Shown: piece by piece, positions 46,669 to 55,678 of the stretch
Layout: each line of letters starts with the position of its first letter
How positions within the stretch are numbered: the first letter of the stretch is position 1
Source: Weissella muntiaci
GTDB lineage: Bacteria > Bacillota > Bacilli > Lactobacillales > Lactobacillaceae
DNA length: 64,000 bases
NCBI RefSeq assembly: GCF_008107635.1
Contig: NZ_SDGZ01000020.1
Span: 50,018 to 114,017, forward strand
Direction of reading: 5' to 3'
Notes under the pieces: generated by a model
What the model was told of the DNA's origin: nothing
Databases searched by the model: none
What the model saw: only the letters and a program-made list of their open reading frames with translations
Translations under genes and position numbers: made by a program

Positions 46669-47676
46669 TTAGTGTCGTAAGGGCCTAGTCGATTCTCGCT
46701 CAACCACTCTCACGATATCTAACTGTTCCGCCTGTAATGCCATCTCTGGGTGTTGAAGGCGATCAATTACCATGTCCAGTGCGCGCTGCCCAAGTTGCCA
46801 GACCGGCTGAGTCACTGTTGTTAATGACGGCGTCACAAATTCTGAAAAATCTGTATTATCATAGCCGATAATACTAATCTCATCGGGTACCTTTACACCA
46901 ATATTTGCCAGACCTCGCGACAGACCAATGCCAAGTTCATCATTAAGCGTAAACACTGCCGTAACTTGCATCTTTGCGACTTTGCCTGAGACGGCCAATC
47001 CACCATGCTTCGATAGCGCAGTTGTGACCTCAACCAGTTCCCGCCCCTCCTTTACCCAGCAATCCTTGAATCCATTAATGCGTTGTTGCATATTGTTGGT
47101 AATAACATTTGGAATTACTAGCGCAATGCGTTGATGGCCTTGACGAATTAAAAATTCACCAACCAGCTTTCCTCCATGATAGTCATTCGTTGTTAAGACG
47201 TCTGATAGTCCTGCATCACCGGCTTGATCAAGCACCGTCACTGCGACTCCTCGCTGTTTCAACATTTTAAAGGTCTCGTCTGCTTTTTCAACAGTGCGGG
47301 CAATAACTAATCCGTTAATTCCCCGTTCTACAAGATTCTCAATGCTAGTTTCGATTGCATCATCCCCAGCAGCTTGGAAAATTAGCTCCACACGGTCCGC
47401 CGCATGTTCCTCCATGCTTTGCATTAAGTCAGCAAAGAATGGATTCCGTAGGCTCGGGACCAGAACCCCAATCATTGGTTTGGCAGTTCCACGTAATTTC
47501 TGCGCACTTTTGTTTGGAATATAACCCAACTTATCACGCGCCACCAAGACTCTCGTGATCGTGTCACTCGGAAATCGTTCCGTCTTGTTATTTAAAATTT
47601 GCGAAACAGTCGTGATAGACACACCAGCTTGCTTGGCTACATCTTTAATCGACGGCCGCTTTGTTTTCTCTGTCAT
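46669..47676 (-). CDS. rbsR: LacI-family regulator, probable ribose repressor
   Basis: A 335-residue protein. The N-terminal helix-turn-helix is SIKDVAKQAGVSITTVSQILN, followed by a hinge helix and a periplasmic-binding-protein-like domain (IGVLVPSLRNPFFADLMQSME). The C-terminal part contains ISIIGYDNTDFSEFVTPSLTTV. It lies upstream of rbsK in the same direction. Its likely operators precede both genes, so it probably represses rbsK and itself until ribose is present. Confidence 0.85.
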   Translation of the reverse strand: MTEKTKRPSIKDVAKQAGVSITTVSQILNNKTERFPSDTITRVLVARDKLGYIPNKSAQKLRGTAKPMIGVLVPSLRNPFFADLMQSMEEHAADRVELIFQAAGDDAIETSIENLVERGINGLVIARTVEKADETFKMLKQRGVAVTVLDQAGDAGLSDVLTTNDYHGGKLVGEFLIRQGHQRIALVIPNVITNNMQQRINGFKDCWVKEGRELVEVTTALSKHGGLAVSGKVAKMQVTAVFTLNDELGIGLSRGLANIGVKVPDEISIIGYDNTDFSEFVTPSLTTVTQPVWQLGQRALDMVIDRLQHPEMALQAEQLDIVRVVERESTRPLRH

Positions 47677-47728
47677 CAGATTTCCCAGCTCATTCCATTA
47701 ATTTCTATTATTTTACTTTCATTATAGG

Positions 47729-47743
47729 ACAACGTTTTACTGT
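47729..47743. promoter_or_regulatory. LacI-type operator upstream of rbsR
   Basis: On the minus strand ACAGTAAAACGTTGT shares AGTAAAACGTT-T with the rbsK operator, about 55 bases before the regulator's start. It suggests autoregulation. Confidence 0.55.
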
Positions 47744-48143
47744 CCGCTCTTATCCTGTATTTTGCCCTATTCTACATTTAGTTTAACATATATTTTTATA
47801 TATTTAATCAATTAGAACATCCTATTGTAGGATTATGCTGATCCGATTTGTTTCTTGTTGGTTCAACACCTGATTTATCAGTGGAAACAACCGTTAATTT
47901 ATCAGTAAAAACTTTATAGAAGCAATTATTTCCATAATTCCGTATCAAGCGTCTCATCCCAAACTAACCGGTCAATCATTTACACAAAGCGGTCAAGGTA
48001 GTGGCAACTATTTAGTTAAGTTATCAACCACCATCCTCCCACCTTGCCGCAGCAAGCGATTATCAATAAACTCGTCCAGGCAGAATGTTTAACCTTAACT
48101 CGTTGATTGAGGGCTTTTGTCCAGAACTAGATCCAATAGACAA

Positions 48144-48178
48144 TAAAAAACGACTACACATTAGATGCGTAGTCGTTC
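48144..48178 (-). terminator. Terminator
   Basis: Stem ACGACTACGCA/TGTGTAGTCGT around five loop bases, then TTTTTTATTG on the minus strand. It probably ends the sigma factor/DUF1659/DUF2922 transcript about 265 bases after its last stop. Confidence 0.8.
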
Positions 48179-48186
48179 GTGGCTAG

Positions 48187-48369
48187 AAATTTATTCAAAA
48201 TGCTAGCCAGCCTGTATCAGGATTCTCTATTCCAAAGGTGGGGCCAAATGGAGATAGAGTTAAAGTTATGTTTCTGTACTATAAAGGTCATCCGGATGGT
48301 ATTAACCATTCGATAGGTATATTTTATAACTTAAACCTTAAAAGGTCATCGAAAACCTGCATTGTTTAA
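48187..48369 (+). pseudogene. Start-less open frame, possible gene remnant
   Basis: Sixty codons bounded by stops and with no start near the N-terminus. The translation contains GFSIPKVGPNGDRVKVMFLYY and ends in a short basic tail. The composition looks like a beta-rich protein fragment, but I recognise no family. Confidence 0.25.
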
Positions 48370-48442
48370 GATATGTTAATCATTTCTTAACATTCTTAAA
48401 CTTCTAACTGACTTTCCCTTAATTCATATAACAAAATCCACC

Positions 48443-48697
48443 TTACTTGGCCTCGCCAAAGATCATTTCACGCTGATTCGTACTATAATATGCTGCCTTA
48501 GCGTTTCCAAGTCCGCTTCCAAACTTTGCCTGATTGCTACCATTCACCACAAAATCTAAATGGCGCATTTGCTCCATAATACTCTGCACCAAGACTGGTG
48601 TTAAATCATCTTTAACATGATCAAAAGTAATCACCTGCTCTGGTCCCTTGCTCAAATTCCCGTCAACCTGAAAAATCAACACCATATCTTTAGCCAT
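48443..48697 (-). CDS. DUF2922-family small protein
   Basis: An 84-residue protein that starts MAKDMVLIFQVDGNLSKG and contains LTPVLVQSIMEQM and DFVVNG. The layout (an LIFQ strand, LTP helix, then a short beta end) matches DUF2922 (YvlD-neighbour type) proteins of Firmicutes. Their function is unknown. AGGAGGGG lies five bases before the ATG. The gene follows the DUF1659 gene with overlap of its ribosome binding site. Confidence 0.75.
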   Translation of the reverse strand: MAKDMVLIFQVDGNLSKGPEQVITFDHVKDDLTPVLVQSIMEQMRHLDFVVNGSNQAKFGSGLGNAKAAYYSTNQREMIFGEAK

Positions 48698-48707
48698 CGT
48701 ACCCCTC

Positions 48708-48914
48708 CTATTTTTGCTTTGCAAACGGAATTTCAGTCGTAATAATCCGAACCTCGGTCAACTCTTCTGCTCCAATTGCCTTTACCAACTCCGTTAATTG
48801 TTTAAGCTCATTTTCACTTAAGCTTGGCCGGACTTGGAATAATCGAGTTACTATCTGTAGCGGATTCACACCCTCGATCACTCCATTAAAGCGCACCTTT
48901 TTAATTACCTGCAT
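48708..48914 (-). CDS. DUF1659-family small protein
   Basis: A 68-residue protein with VRFNGVIEGVNPLQIVTRLFQ, a central helix LSENELKQLTELVKAIGAEEL and a last strand EVRIITTEIPF. DUF1659 and DUF2922 genes are commonly adjacent in Firmicutes, and in lactobacilli often lie next to a small sigma factor gene, as here. Function unknown. Confidence 0.72.
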   Translation of the reverse strand: MQVIKKVRFNGVIEGVNPLQIVTRLFQVRPSLSENELKQLTELVKAIGAEELTEVRIITTEIPFAKQK

Positions 48915-49011
48915 CCTCCACCCACTTTCACTGACTAATGACGCTTAACAAATTAAACCCTGTTCCTGATCAGCAACATCGTTAATAACGCCACCAATCC
49001 CCCAAAAAGTC

Positions 49012-49509
49012 TCAATCTTTTAAAAAATTTTTTACCATCTGGCGAACAACAGCTAGCTTCCGATAATACGTTGCCCGCGACATATTCAATCGTTTGCGCC
49101 GTTCATGGTGTCGTTCACCTTGAAAGCTTAGTAAATCATTTAACAAACCCTGCATTGTACTGTCCTCCATTCTCTCAATCAACGCTAACAATGTTAACTC
49201 CATTTCAGGTGCAACAGGCTCGCTCACACCCAATATCCGTTCATCAATTTCCGTTGGTACATTTCTCAGTAGACTACGTCGTTCTTTCTTAAGATAATCC
49301 GCTGCCCGCGAGAACAGCAGGATATACAGATTTAGATTCTTTTCCGCTGCCTGATTTGGTCGTAATGCCAATTCCTTGATCAATACAATCCATAACTCCT
49401 GTACTAAATCCTCATACAGAGCTGTCTTAGGTCGTACCTGACTTCGCTTTCTCTTCAAGACACCATGAATTAACCGCTCAAAAGCCATATAATCAACTCC
49501 ATTCGTCAT
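49012..49509 (-). CDS. Small sigma-70-like RNA polymerase sigma factor
   Basis: A 165-residue protein. Region 2-like sequence is at residues 20-80 (ALYEDLVQELWIVLIKELAL, then LFSRAADYLKKERR). The C-terminal region 4-like helix-turn-helix is HHERRKRLNMSRATYYRKLAVVRQMV. It resembles the small, ComX/SigH-like sigma factors of lactobacilli. It may direct the DUF1659-DUF2922 genes behind it, or competence-type genes elsewhere. GGAGG lies six bases before the second of two tandem ATGs. Confidence 0.7.
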   Translation of the reverse strand: MTNGVDYMAFERLIHGVLKRKRSQVRPKTALYEDLVQELWIVLIKELALRPNQAAEKNLNLYILLFSRAADYLKKERRSLLRNVPTEIDERILGVSEPVAPEMELTLLALIERMEDSTMQGLLNDLLSFQGERHHERRKRLNMSRATYYRKLAVVRQMVKNFLKD

Positions 49510-49584
49510 CATCAGCCTCCAGATTTGTGCATCCCCAAGATGTGAACTACACGTTATAGCTTAACGACTTTGTTTGCCCAACAC

Positions 49585-49620
49585 AAAAAGACGAATGGCT
49601 TTTAAACCATTCGTCTTGTG
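49585..49620 (-). terminator. Terminator of araA-araE
   Basis: Stem AAGACGAATGG/CCATTCGTCTT with eight loop bases, then TTTTTG on the minus strand, just after the araE stop. Confidence 0.9.
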
Positions 49621-49633
49621 AATATTTACCATA

Positions 49634-51055
49634 TTAATTATGCAACTGCGGAGTTGCCTTCTCGATACCGAGTCCAGCTTTTTGCGCACCGGCTTGCTCG
49701 ATTTCCTCAAGCGTATGTCCACGCGTCTCTGGAACCTGTGTCCGGACAAACAATACACCCAACAAACAGATAATTCCAAAGATCCCGAAAACGGCAGCCT
49801 GAGACATTGCAGCCGTCATGATTGGGAACAATAATCCAACCAAGAATGAACCAATCCAGTTAAAGGATGATGCCAATCCTGAAGCACGTCCACGAATTGC
49901 CAATGGGAAAACCTCCCCAACAATTACCCAAGTCAATGGAGCCCAAGTACATGAGTACAGTGCCACATAAATTGAAAGGAACACTACCAAAAGCATTGGT
50001 TGCGTCTTCATCAAAGAAGGTGCAAACATGTTCAGGATTGCTGGAAGCAGGAAGGAAAGTCCCATAATCGTTCCACCAACCGTTAAGAGTGTCCGCCGAT
50101 TGAAACGATCAGCAATTACCAAGAAGAACAGTGATCCAAGTACAAGAATCACACCTTGGATAATTGGCCACATCAATGCTGATGTAGCAGCTTTACCCGT
50201 TGCCGATTGAACAATCAATGGGATGTAATAGAAGATCGCATTAGCACCTTGGAACTGTTGGAAAGCAGCCACTCCAATTCCAGCGATCACCAGATAACGA
50301 TAACGGCCAGTCAGTAAGCTACCCCAATTGGTTGTGGAAGCTGCCTTTTGTTCAACGGAAGCAGTTTCTTGAATATCACGTAATTCTTGCTCGACTTGGT
50401 CGGCTGGTCGAATCCATGATAAGACTTGTCGTGCTTCTGCAAGCTTTCCTTGCTTAACCAAAAAGCGTGGTGACTCTGGCAAACGCAAAACACCGAAGAA
50501 CAGAATTACAGCTGGTACAGCCGCCATTCCAATCATCATCCGCCATGAAACTCCTGTTGGCAAACCTTGTAGGAAATAATCGACGATATATGAAATCAAC
50601 ATTCCTGACACAATCATTACCTGATTAATTCCAGATAGCCGTCCGCGGACCTTTGCTGGCGCCATTTCAGACATAAACGCCGGTACTAGCGCCGAAGCAG
50701 CACCAACTCCTAGTCCCAAAAAGACACGCATCAAGATTAGGAAAATTGCACCGCCATGACTAGGCGCAAACGCCGAAGCCAACGCAAAGACCGCGAAAAC
50801 AACCGCCGACATCAAAATCATTCGGCGCCGGCCAAGGCGATCCGAGAGCTGCCCAGCTAAAGCACCACCGAAGATGGCTCCTAACATCAATGATGAAGTA
50901 ATCCAACCAATAACTGAAGCGTTACCTGTTAGATTCCAATCAGTTTGCAAGAATGGCAAAGCTCCGGTCATAACACCGATATCATACCCAAATAGAATCC
51001 CACCAAAAGCACCAAAGAAGTAAATGAAATTACTTGATATTTTCTTTTCTGTCAT
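49634..51055 (-). CDS. araE: MFS sugar:proton symporter, probably L-arabinose permease
   Basis: A 473-residue twelve-helix sugar porter. It has FGAFGGILFGYDIGVMTGAL, GQLSDRLGRRRMIL, PAFMSEMAPAKVRGRLSG and PESPRFLVKQGK, and at the end VPETRGHTLEEIE. It starts 12 bases after the araA stop, with GGTGA as a modest ribosome binding site. Position in the araA transcript suggests L-arabinose as substrate, though such porters can also take xylose. It is similar to, but intact unlike, the broken porter at 40499-41871. Confidence 0.88.
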   Translation of the reverse strand: MTEKKISSNFIYFFGAFGGILFGYDIGVMTGALPFLQTDWNLTGNASVIGWITSSLMLGAIFGGALAGQLSDRLGRRRMILMSAVVFAVFALASAFAPSHGGAIFLILMRVFLGLGVGAASALVPAFMSEMAPAKVRGRLSGINQVMIVSGMLISYIVDYFLQGLPTGVSWRMMIGMAAVPAVILFFGVLRLPESPRFLVKQGKLAEARQVLSWIRPADQVEQELRDIQETASVEQKAASTTNWGSLLTGRYRYLVIAGIGVAAFQQFQGANAIFYYIPLIVQSATGKAATSALMWPIIQGVILVLGSLFFLVIADRFNRRTLLTVGGTIMGLSFLLPAILNMFAPSLMKTQPMLLVVFLSIYVALYSCTWAPLTWVIVGEVFPLAIRGRASGLASSFNWIGSFLVGLLFPIMTAAMSQAAVFGIFGIICLLGVLFVRTQVPETRGHTLEEIEQAGAQKAGLGIEKATPQLHN

Positions 51056-51067
51056 TACATTCACCAA

Positions 51068-52492
51068 CTACTTAATGTCGATGAAGTGCAAGGCAAACAA
51101 GTTACTCAAGTCATTGATTTGCTCTGCGTCAATCGCAAATGATAGCACTGTATGGTGTCCGCCACCAATCTTCATCCAGGCCTCAGCACCCGCCTTCAAG
51201 CCCATCTTTGGAGTCCAAAGCTGCTTAGCAACTGGCAAGAATGGTGTTTCAGCTTCTGGCTTATTACCGATAATATCGTATGACATTAGCTTGAACTCGT
51301 CACCATAATCAGCCATCGTGACATCAACGCCTTCAGCTTCCATTCCAGTGAAGACCAAACGAGCTGGATCATCTTTACCACCAATATCCAATGGATGCAC
51401 TTCAACACGAGGACGGTCTGATGCAATTGTTGGATCCACTTCAAGCATATGTGAACCCAAGATTGCTTCGTGCCCCTTGCGCATGTCCAAAGTATAATCT
51501 TCCATGAAGACAGTCTTTTCGTTATGTGCCATTACCTTGAATAAACGAACTAAGGCGGCAGTCTTCCAATCACCCTCACCAGCAAAGCCATATCCATCAG
51601 CCATTAGCATTTGGGCTGCCAAACCAGGTAATTGTTCAACACCAACTAAGTCCTCAAAATTCGTTGTAAATCCTGTATAGCCGTGTTCATCCATAAATTG
51701 CTTGATTCCAAGATACTCACGCAATTGGTATTTCACATTATATTCGAACTTCTCGGCCGAATTCTCACCTTGAACGTAGTCATACTTGTCTTGTAAGTCG
51801 ATATATAACTGATCAACAGCAACTTGATCGACAGCATCAATTGCGGCTGCCATATCGCCGATTCCCCAGTAATCAACAGTCCAGCCGAATTTGATTTGAG
51901 CTTCGACCTTGTCACCATCAGTTACAGCAACATTGCGCATCTTATCCGCAAAAGTCACAATCTTAATCTTAAATGATTCATTGTAAGCAACTGCCACATC
52001 CATCCACTTGGCAACTTCACTTTGTGTCTCCTGATCGTTCCAGTGACCAAAGATAATTTTGTTATTCTTCTGCAAACGAGCATTAATGAAGGCATACTCG
52101 CGATCACCGTGCGCTGATTGATTAACATTCATATAGTCAAAATCAATTGAGTCATACGGAATGTTATCCAAGAATTGCGTTGCCAAATGCAACAATGGCT
52201 TCGTCAACAATTGCGTACCACGAATCCAATTCTTTGCAGGTGAGAATGTGTGCATCCAAGTAATCACACCAGCAACTTCATCATGATAGTTAGCTTCCTT
52301 CATAAATTCAGTGATATTGTCAGCGGTTGTTGCAACCATCTTAAATTCGATCGGATATGGCAATGTGCCCGCTGCATTCATCTTCTCAACGATTTCGCGA
52401 GCATCCGCTTCAACCTTTGCCAATGCTTCTGGACCGTATAAGAATTGTGATCCTGTGACAAACCAAAACTTGTAATTATTCGTTGCTAACAT
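51068..52492 (-). CDS. araA: L-arabinose isomerase
   Basis: A 474-residue protein starting [13 protein letters not shown], with [31 protein letters not shown], and [11 protein letters not shown] and VFMEDYTLD, which hold catalytic Glu residues. The C-terminus carries [12 protein letters not shown] with metal-binding His. It converts L-arabinose to L-ribulose using Mn2+. It lies at the head of araA-araE and is divergent from araR. Confidence 0.97.
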   Translation of the reverse strand: MLATNNYKFWFVTGSQFLYGPEALAKVEADAREIVEKMNAAGTLPYPIEFKMVATTADNITEFMKEANYHDEVAGVITWMHTFSPAKNWIRGTQLLTKPLLHLATQFLDNIPYDSIDFDYMNVNQSAHGDREYAFINARLQKNNKIIFGHWNDQETQSEVAKWMDVAVAYNESFKIKIVTFADKMRNVAVTDGDKVEAQIKFGWTVDYWGIGDMAAAIDAVDQVAVDQLYIDLQDKYDYVQGENSAEKFEYNVKYQLREYLGIKQFMDEHGYTGFTTNFEDLVGVEQLPGLAAQMLMADGYGFAGEGDWKTAALVRLFKVMAHNEKTVFMEDYTLDMRKGHEAILGSHMLEVDPTIASDRPRVEVHPLDIGGKDDPARLVFTGMEAEGVDVTMADYGDEFKLMSYDIIGNKPEAETPFLPVAKQLWTPKMGLKAGAEAWMKIGGGHHTVLSFAIDAEQINDLSNLFALHFIDIK

Positions 52493-52606
52493 TTTTAAGC
52501 TCCTTAGATATAAACAATAAGTTCAATAAAATTTAAATAGCTGCAAGAACCATCAGTGCGCATTTCCAAGGTTCTCTTGATCAATAATTGATTTGCAGCA
52601 GAAAAC

Positions 52607-52621
52607 TGTAACCGTTTACAA
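52607..52621 (-). promoter_or_regulatory. cre (CcpA) site upstream of araA
   Basis: On the minus strand TTGTAAACGGTTACA fits the whole WTGNAANCGNWNNCW consensus, 115-129 bases before the araA ATG. Confidence 0.8.
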
Positions 52622-52636
52622 GAGTTATTATTAAAT

Positions 52637-52652
52637 ATTTATACGGACAAGT
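52637..52652. promoter_or_regulatory. AraR-like operator upstream of araA
   Basis: ATTTATACGGACAAGT matches 13 of 16 bases of the Bacillus AraR consensus ATTTGTACGTACAAAT. A site of the same type precedes araB. Confidence 0.75.
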
Positions 52653-52890
52653 CAAGCGCTTTCATGATATTTATATTAACTTGTTTTAAAAATCACATAT
52701 TTCATCCGGATAAATTCATAATACAAATGACTGCTAGAGCGCGCTTAATCAGGGATAATCGTACCTTAATTTTTATAACAAACTTGTCTAGCTTAGTTTT
52801 TAACCGAATAAATTAACTGACAACCATAGAATCTAGCGTATAATACATATAACTATACATATTTAACTAAAGGAGCTCCTAGGCATACAT

Positions 52891-53973
52891 ATGGATACTA
52901 AATATGAGATCGTCAAAAACGGATTGTTGGCCGACATCAAAGCCGGAAAATATGGTATTGGTGATAAGCTACCTACTGAGTCCGAATTAATGGAACAATA
53001 TAGCGTCTCACGCTACACGGTTAGACGCGCCGCGACTGAATTAGAAAATGACCATTACGCCTACCGCATTCAAGGTGGTGGCATGTATGTTGATAACTGG
53101 ACCAAAAAACAAGCTGAACATTTAGCAGACAAGCGAATTGGGGTCATTACAACCCACCTAGCAGACTACATCTTTCCGTCAATTATCTCTGGGATTGATC
53201 GAGTGGTCTCAACCGAGGGGTATTCCCTCATGGTAGCGAATACCCATAATGATCATCAGGTTGAGCGCGATTCGTTGCTTAACATGCTGAGTACCGGGAT
53301 CCAAGGCTTAATCATCGAGCCAACCTTATCGGCAATTACCAACCCAAATGCAGACATTTATCAGCAAATTAAAGACGCTGGCATTCCCGTTGTGGTTATC
53401 AATGCAGCGATGGATGAAAAGAATTTTCCAATCGTAACCATGGATGATCGAAAAGCTGAATTTGAGTTAACCGATTATCTGCTCAACCAAGGTCATACTC
53501 ATATCCTAGGTATATTCAAGGTTGATGATATCCAAGGCGTTCATCGGATGCGCGGCTTTACTGAGGCTTATCAGCAGCGGCCAAATCTGGCCCTAGATTC
53601 AGACATCATCATGTATCAGTCTGGGGAAGGCCAAATTGCCAAAACAATCCATAAAATTGAAGCCTATTTAAAAAGTCCCGATCGGCCCACTGCTATGGCC
53701 TTCTACAATGATGAATTGGCCATCCAAGTCATGGAATTAGTTCGTTCATTGGGGCTTCGGGTTCCTGAGGACATCTCAATTGTCGGCTTTGACGACTTCC
53801 AATTAAGCCAGTACGTCAATCCGAGTTTGACAACGACAGTTCACCCCAAGAACAAAATGGGCTTTGATGCTGCCAAGATGCTCTTCAAAATGATTGAGGG
53901 ACAGCCCGTAGAATCAATTATCTATGAGCCCCAAATGATCATTCGCAACAGTGTGCAACAACATCATAACTAA
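52891..53973 (+). CDS. araR: Arabinose operon repressor AraR (GntR-LacI chimera)
   Basis: A 360-residue protein. The N-terminal GntR-type winged helix covers residues 1-70 (KLPTESELMEQYSVSRYTVRRAATEL). From about residue 85 a LacI-type sugar-binding domain follows (IGVITTHLADYIFPSIISGID, then ISIVGFDDFQLSQYVNPSLTTT). This architecture defines AraR. It binds operators before araA and araB and releases with L-arabinose. It is transcribed from its own promoter, divergent from araA. Confidence 0.95.
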   Translation: MDTKYEIVKNGLLADIKAGKYGIGDKLPTESELMEQYSVSRYTVRRAATELENDHYAYRIQGGGMYVDNWTKKQAEHLADKRIGVITTHLADYIFPSIISGIDRVVSTEGYSLMVANTHNDHQVERDSLLNMLSTGIQGLIIEPTLSAITNPNADIYQQIKDAGIPVVVINAAMDEKNFPIVTMDDRKAEFELTDYLLNQGHTHILGIFKVDDIQGVHRMRGFTEAYQQRPNLALDSDIIMYQSGEGQIAKTIHKIEAYLKSPDRPTAMAFYNDELAIQVMELVRSLGLRVPEDISIVGFDDFQLSQYVNPSLTTTVHPKNKMGFDAAKMLFKMIEGQPVESIIYEPQMIIRNSVQQHHN

Positions 53974-54017
53974 AAAACGACGCTGTGGTTCCCTTCGGAA
54001 TCACAACGTCGTTTTTA
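53972..54017. terminator. Bidirectional terminator between araR and the aldo/keto reductase gene
   Basis: Stem AAAAACGACG-TGTG-TTCC with imperfect complement GGAA-CACA-CGTCGTTTTT around CTTC. Confidence 0.85.
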
Positions 54018-54030
54018 ATTTATTTGCTTA

Positions 54031-54873
54031 TTAGTGTGGATACTGAGCACCGCGTTCGTAAACCAGCTCAGGCTCTTGCGAAATCCGGATAAAACTATTT
54101 AGCTCATTGATCTGTTCCATTTGAGCCGTGGTTAATTCAAAATCGTAAATCGAGGCATTCTCTTTGATGCGAGCAGGATTGACTGACTTCGGAATCATTG
54201 AGATACCATTTTGCAAATGCCAGCGCAAAATTACTTGTGCGGTAGTCTTCCCAACTGCTTGCGCAATTAATTGGAGAACTGGATGATCCAAGTTACGCCC
54301 GCGCCCAAGTGGTGCCCATGCTTGCGTAACAATGCCCTGCTCACGATTGAAATTAATCATATCCGCTTGATTTAGTAGCGGATGAACCTCAATCTGGTCA
54401 ACCACTGGCATCATATTTGCTTTAGTTGCCAAATATTGTAAATGTGTCATGGAATAGTTGGAGACACCGATTGAACGGGCCAGCCCTTCTTCCTTCAGTC
54501 GCTCAAATGCTTGCCATGTTTCAAAGAAATGTGTATGTAATGGCCAATGAACTAATAGCAGGTCAACATAATCAACCTGTAAGTCACGTAGCGACTGCTC
54601 AAATGAACGCAAAGTTTGATCATAACCTTGATTTGCTTCTGCAATTTTCGTTGTCAAAAATAATTCAGTGCGTTGCAACTGATTCTGACTAATTGCCGCT
54701 CCAACCATCGCCTCATTACCGTACATCTGGGCCGTATCAAACAGTCGGTAACCATTCTCCCAAGCCGCCTGAATTGCACGATCTAGTTCAGCCTGCTCGG
54801 TAACCTTATATAGCCCAAAGCCTTGAACAGGCATCGTGTTTCCATCTGCAAGTTTAAATTTTTGCTCAAGCAT
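54031..54873 (-). CDS. Aldo/keto reductase
   Basis: A 280-residue (beta/alpha)8 NADPH-dependent oxidoreductase. The catalytic tetrad is visible: Asp and Tyr in FDTAQMYGNE, Lys in LTTKIAEAN and His in LLVHWPLH. NADP-binding residues occur near IPKSVNPARIKEN. It resembles 2,5-diketogluconate reductase-type enzymes of lactobacilli. It lies inside the arabinose island but after the araBD terminator, so it is probably transcribed separately. Substrate unknown. Confidence 0.92.
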   Translation of the reverse strand: MLEQKFKLADGNTMPVQGFGLYKVTEQAELDRAIQAAWENGYRLFDTAQMYGNEAMVGAAISQNQLQRTELFLTTKIAEANQGYDQTLRSFEQSLRDLQVDYVDLLLVHWPLHTHFFETWQAFERLKEEGLARSIGVSNYSMTHLQYLATKANMMPVVDQIEVHPLLNQADMINFNREQGIVTQAWAPLGRGRNLDHPVLQLIAQAVGKTTAQVILRWHLQNGISMIPKSVNPARIKENASIYDFELTTAQMEQINELNSFIRISQEPELVYERGAQYPH

Positions 54874-54894
54874 CTTATGCCTCCGTCCTTTAAA

Positions 54895-54942
54895 TAAAAA
54901 TAGTCTAGTTTACCCCATCGAAACAATGAGGCAAGCTAGACC
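54895..54942 (-). terminator. Terminator of araBD
   Basis: Imperfect stem GTCTAGCTTGCC / GGTAAACTAGAC with a loop of about 14 bases, then TATTTTTATTT on the minus strand. Confidence 0.7.
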
Positions 54943-54968
54943 AAGGTGATTGTTATTTACAGTTACAA

Positions 54969-55667
54969 CTACTTCTTTTGACCATAGTACGCATTGGCAC
55001 CATGCTTGCGTAAGTAATGTTTATCCATTAATGTCTGGCTCATATCAATATTACCACGCTTTAACATCATCGTGTGATAGGCCATCTTAGCAACTTCTTC
55101 CAGCACAACTGAATTATAAACGGCCTTATCCGCATTGGCTCCCCAAACGAAGGGACCGTGATCGTGTACCAAAACGGCTGGTACTTGATCAGGATCAATC
55201 CCCCGTTGCTTAAAGGTATCAATGATCACCTTCCCTGTCTCCAACTCATAGGCTCCTTGAATCTCGGCATCAGTCATTGTATTAGAGACCGGCACTGCAC
55301 CATAGAACGTATCAGCATGGGTCGTTCCGGCCGCTGGAATATCCATCTCAGCTTGCGCAAATGCGACTGCCCATGGTGAATGGGTGTGTACAATCCCACC
55401 AATATTTTCAAACGTTTTATACAAGATTCGATGGGTCTCAGTGTCCGACGAAGGGTTCAATGTCCCTTCAACAACCTGCCCGTCTAAGTCAACTACAACC
55501 ATATCTGCTGGTGATAATTCATCATAATCAACCCCAGATGGTTTAATTACAAATAATCCCGATTCCCGATCAATTTGCGAAACATTGCCCCAAGTGAATT
55601 TAATCAACTCATGCTTAGGCAAAGCCATATTTGCGTCGTATACCTTTTGCTTCAAATCTTCTAACAT
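54969..55667 (-). CDS. araD: L-ribulose-5-phosphate 4-epimerase
   Basis: A 232-residue class II aldolase-like epimerase. Zn ligands are visible: [13 protein letters not shown] gives two His and [12 protein letters not shown] the third region; TTHADTFYG is conserved. It converts L-ribulose 5-phosphate to D-xylulose 5-phosphate, which enters the phosphoketolase path. It lies 11 bases after araB, in one transcript. Confidence 0.96.
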   Translation of the reverse strand: MLEDLKQKVYDANMALPKHELIKFTWGNVSQIDRESGLFVIKPSGVDYDELSPADMVVVDLDGQVVEGTLNPSSDTETHRILYKTFENIGGIVHTHSPWAVAFAQAEMDIPAAGTTHADTFYGAVPVSNTMTDAEIQGAYELETGKVIIDTFKQRGIDPDQVPAVLVHDHGPFVWGANADKAVYNSVVLEEVAKMAYHTMMLKRGNIDMSQTLMDKHYLRKHGANAYYGQKK

Positions 55668-55678
55668 GTTATTATCCC

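Larger units (their letters stand above)
47677..48442. other. Long spacer with degraded sequence
   Basis: No intact gene in about 765 bases. It holds the rbsR operator (47729-47743), a terminator (48144-48178) and a start-less plus-strand open frame (48187-48369) with protein-like content, probably a gene remnant. The stretch 47780-48140 holds nothing I can assign. Confidence 0.5.
52493..52890. promoter_or_regulatory. araA-araR divergent control region
   Basis: A 398-base region without genes. From left to right it holds a cre site, an AraR-like operator, a weaker palindrome ATTTCATCCGGATAAAT (52699-52715) that could be a second operator, and the araR promoter with CTGACA and TATAAT (52817-52844, spacing 16). 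This is the arrangement expected for arabinose induction and glucose repression. Confidence 0.7.
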
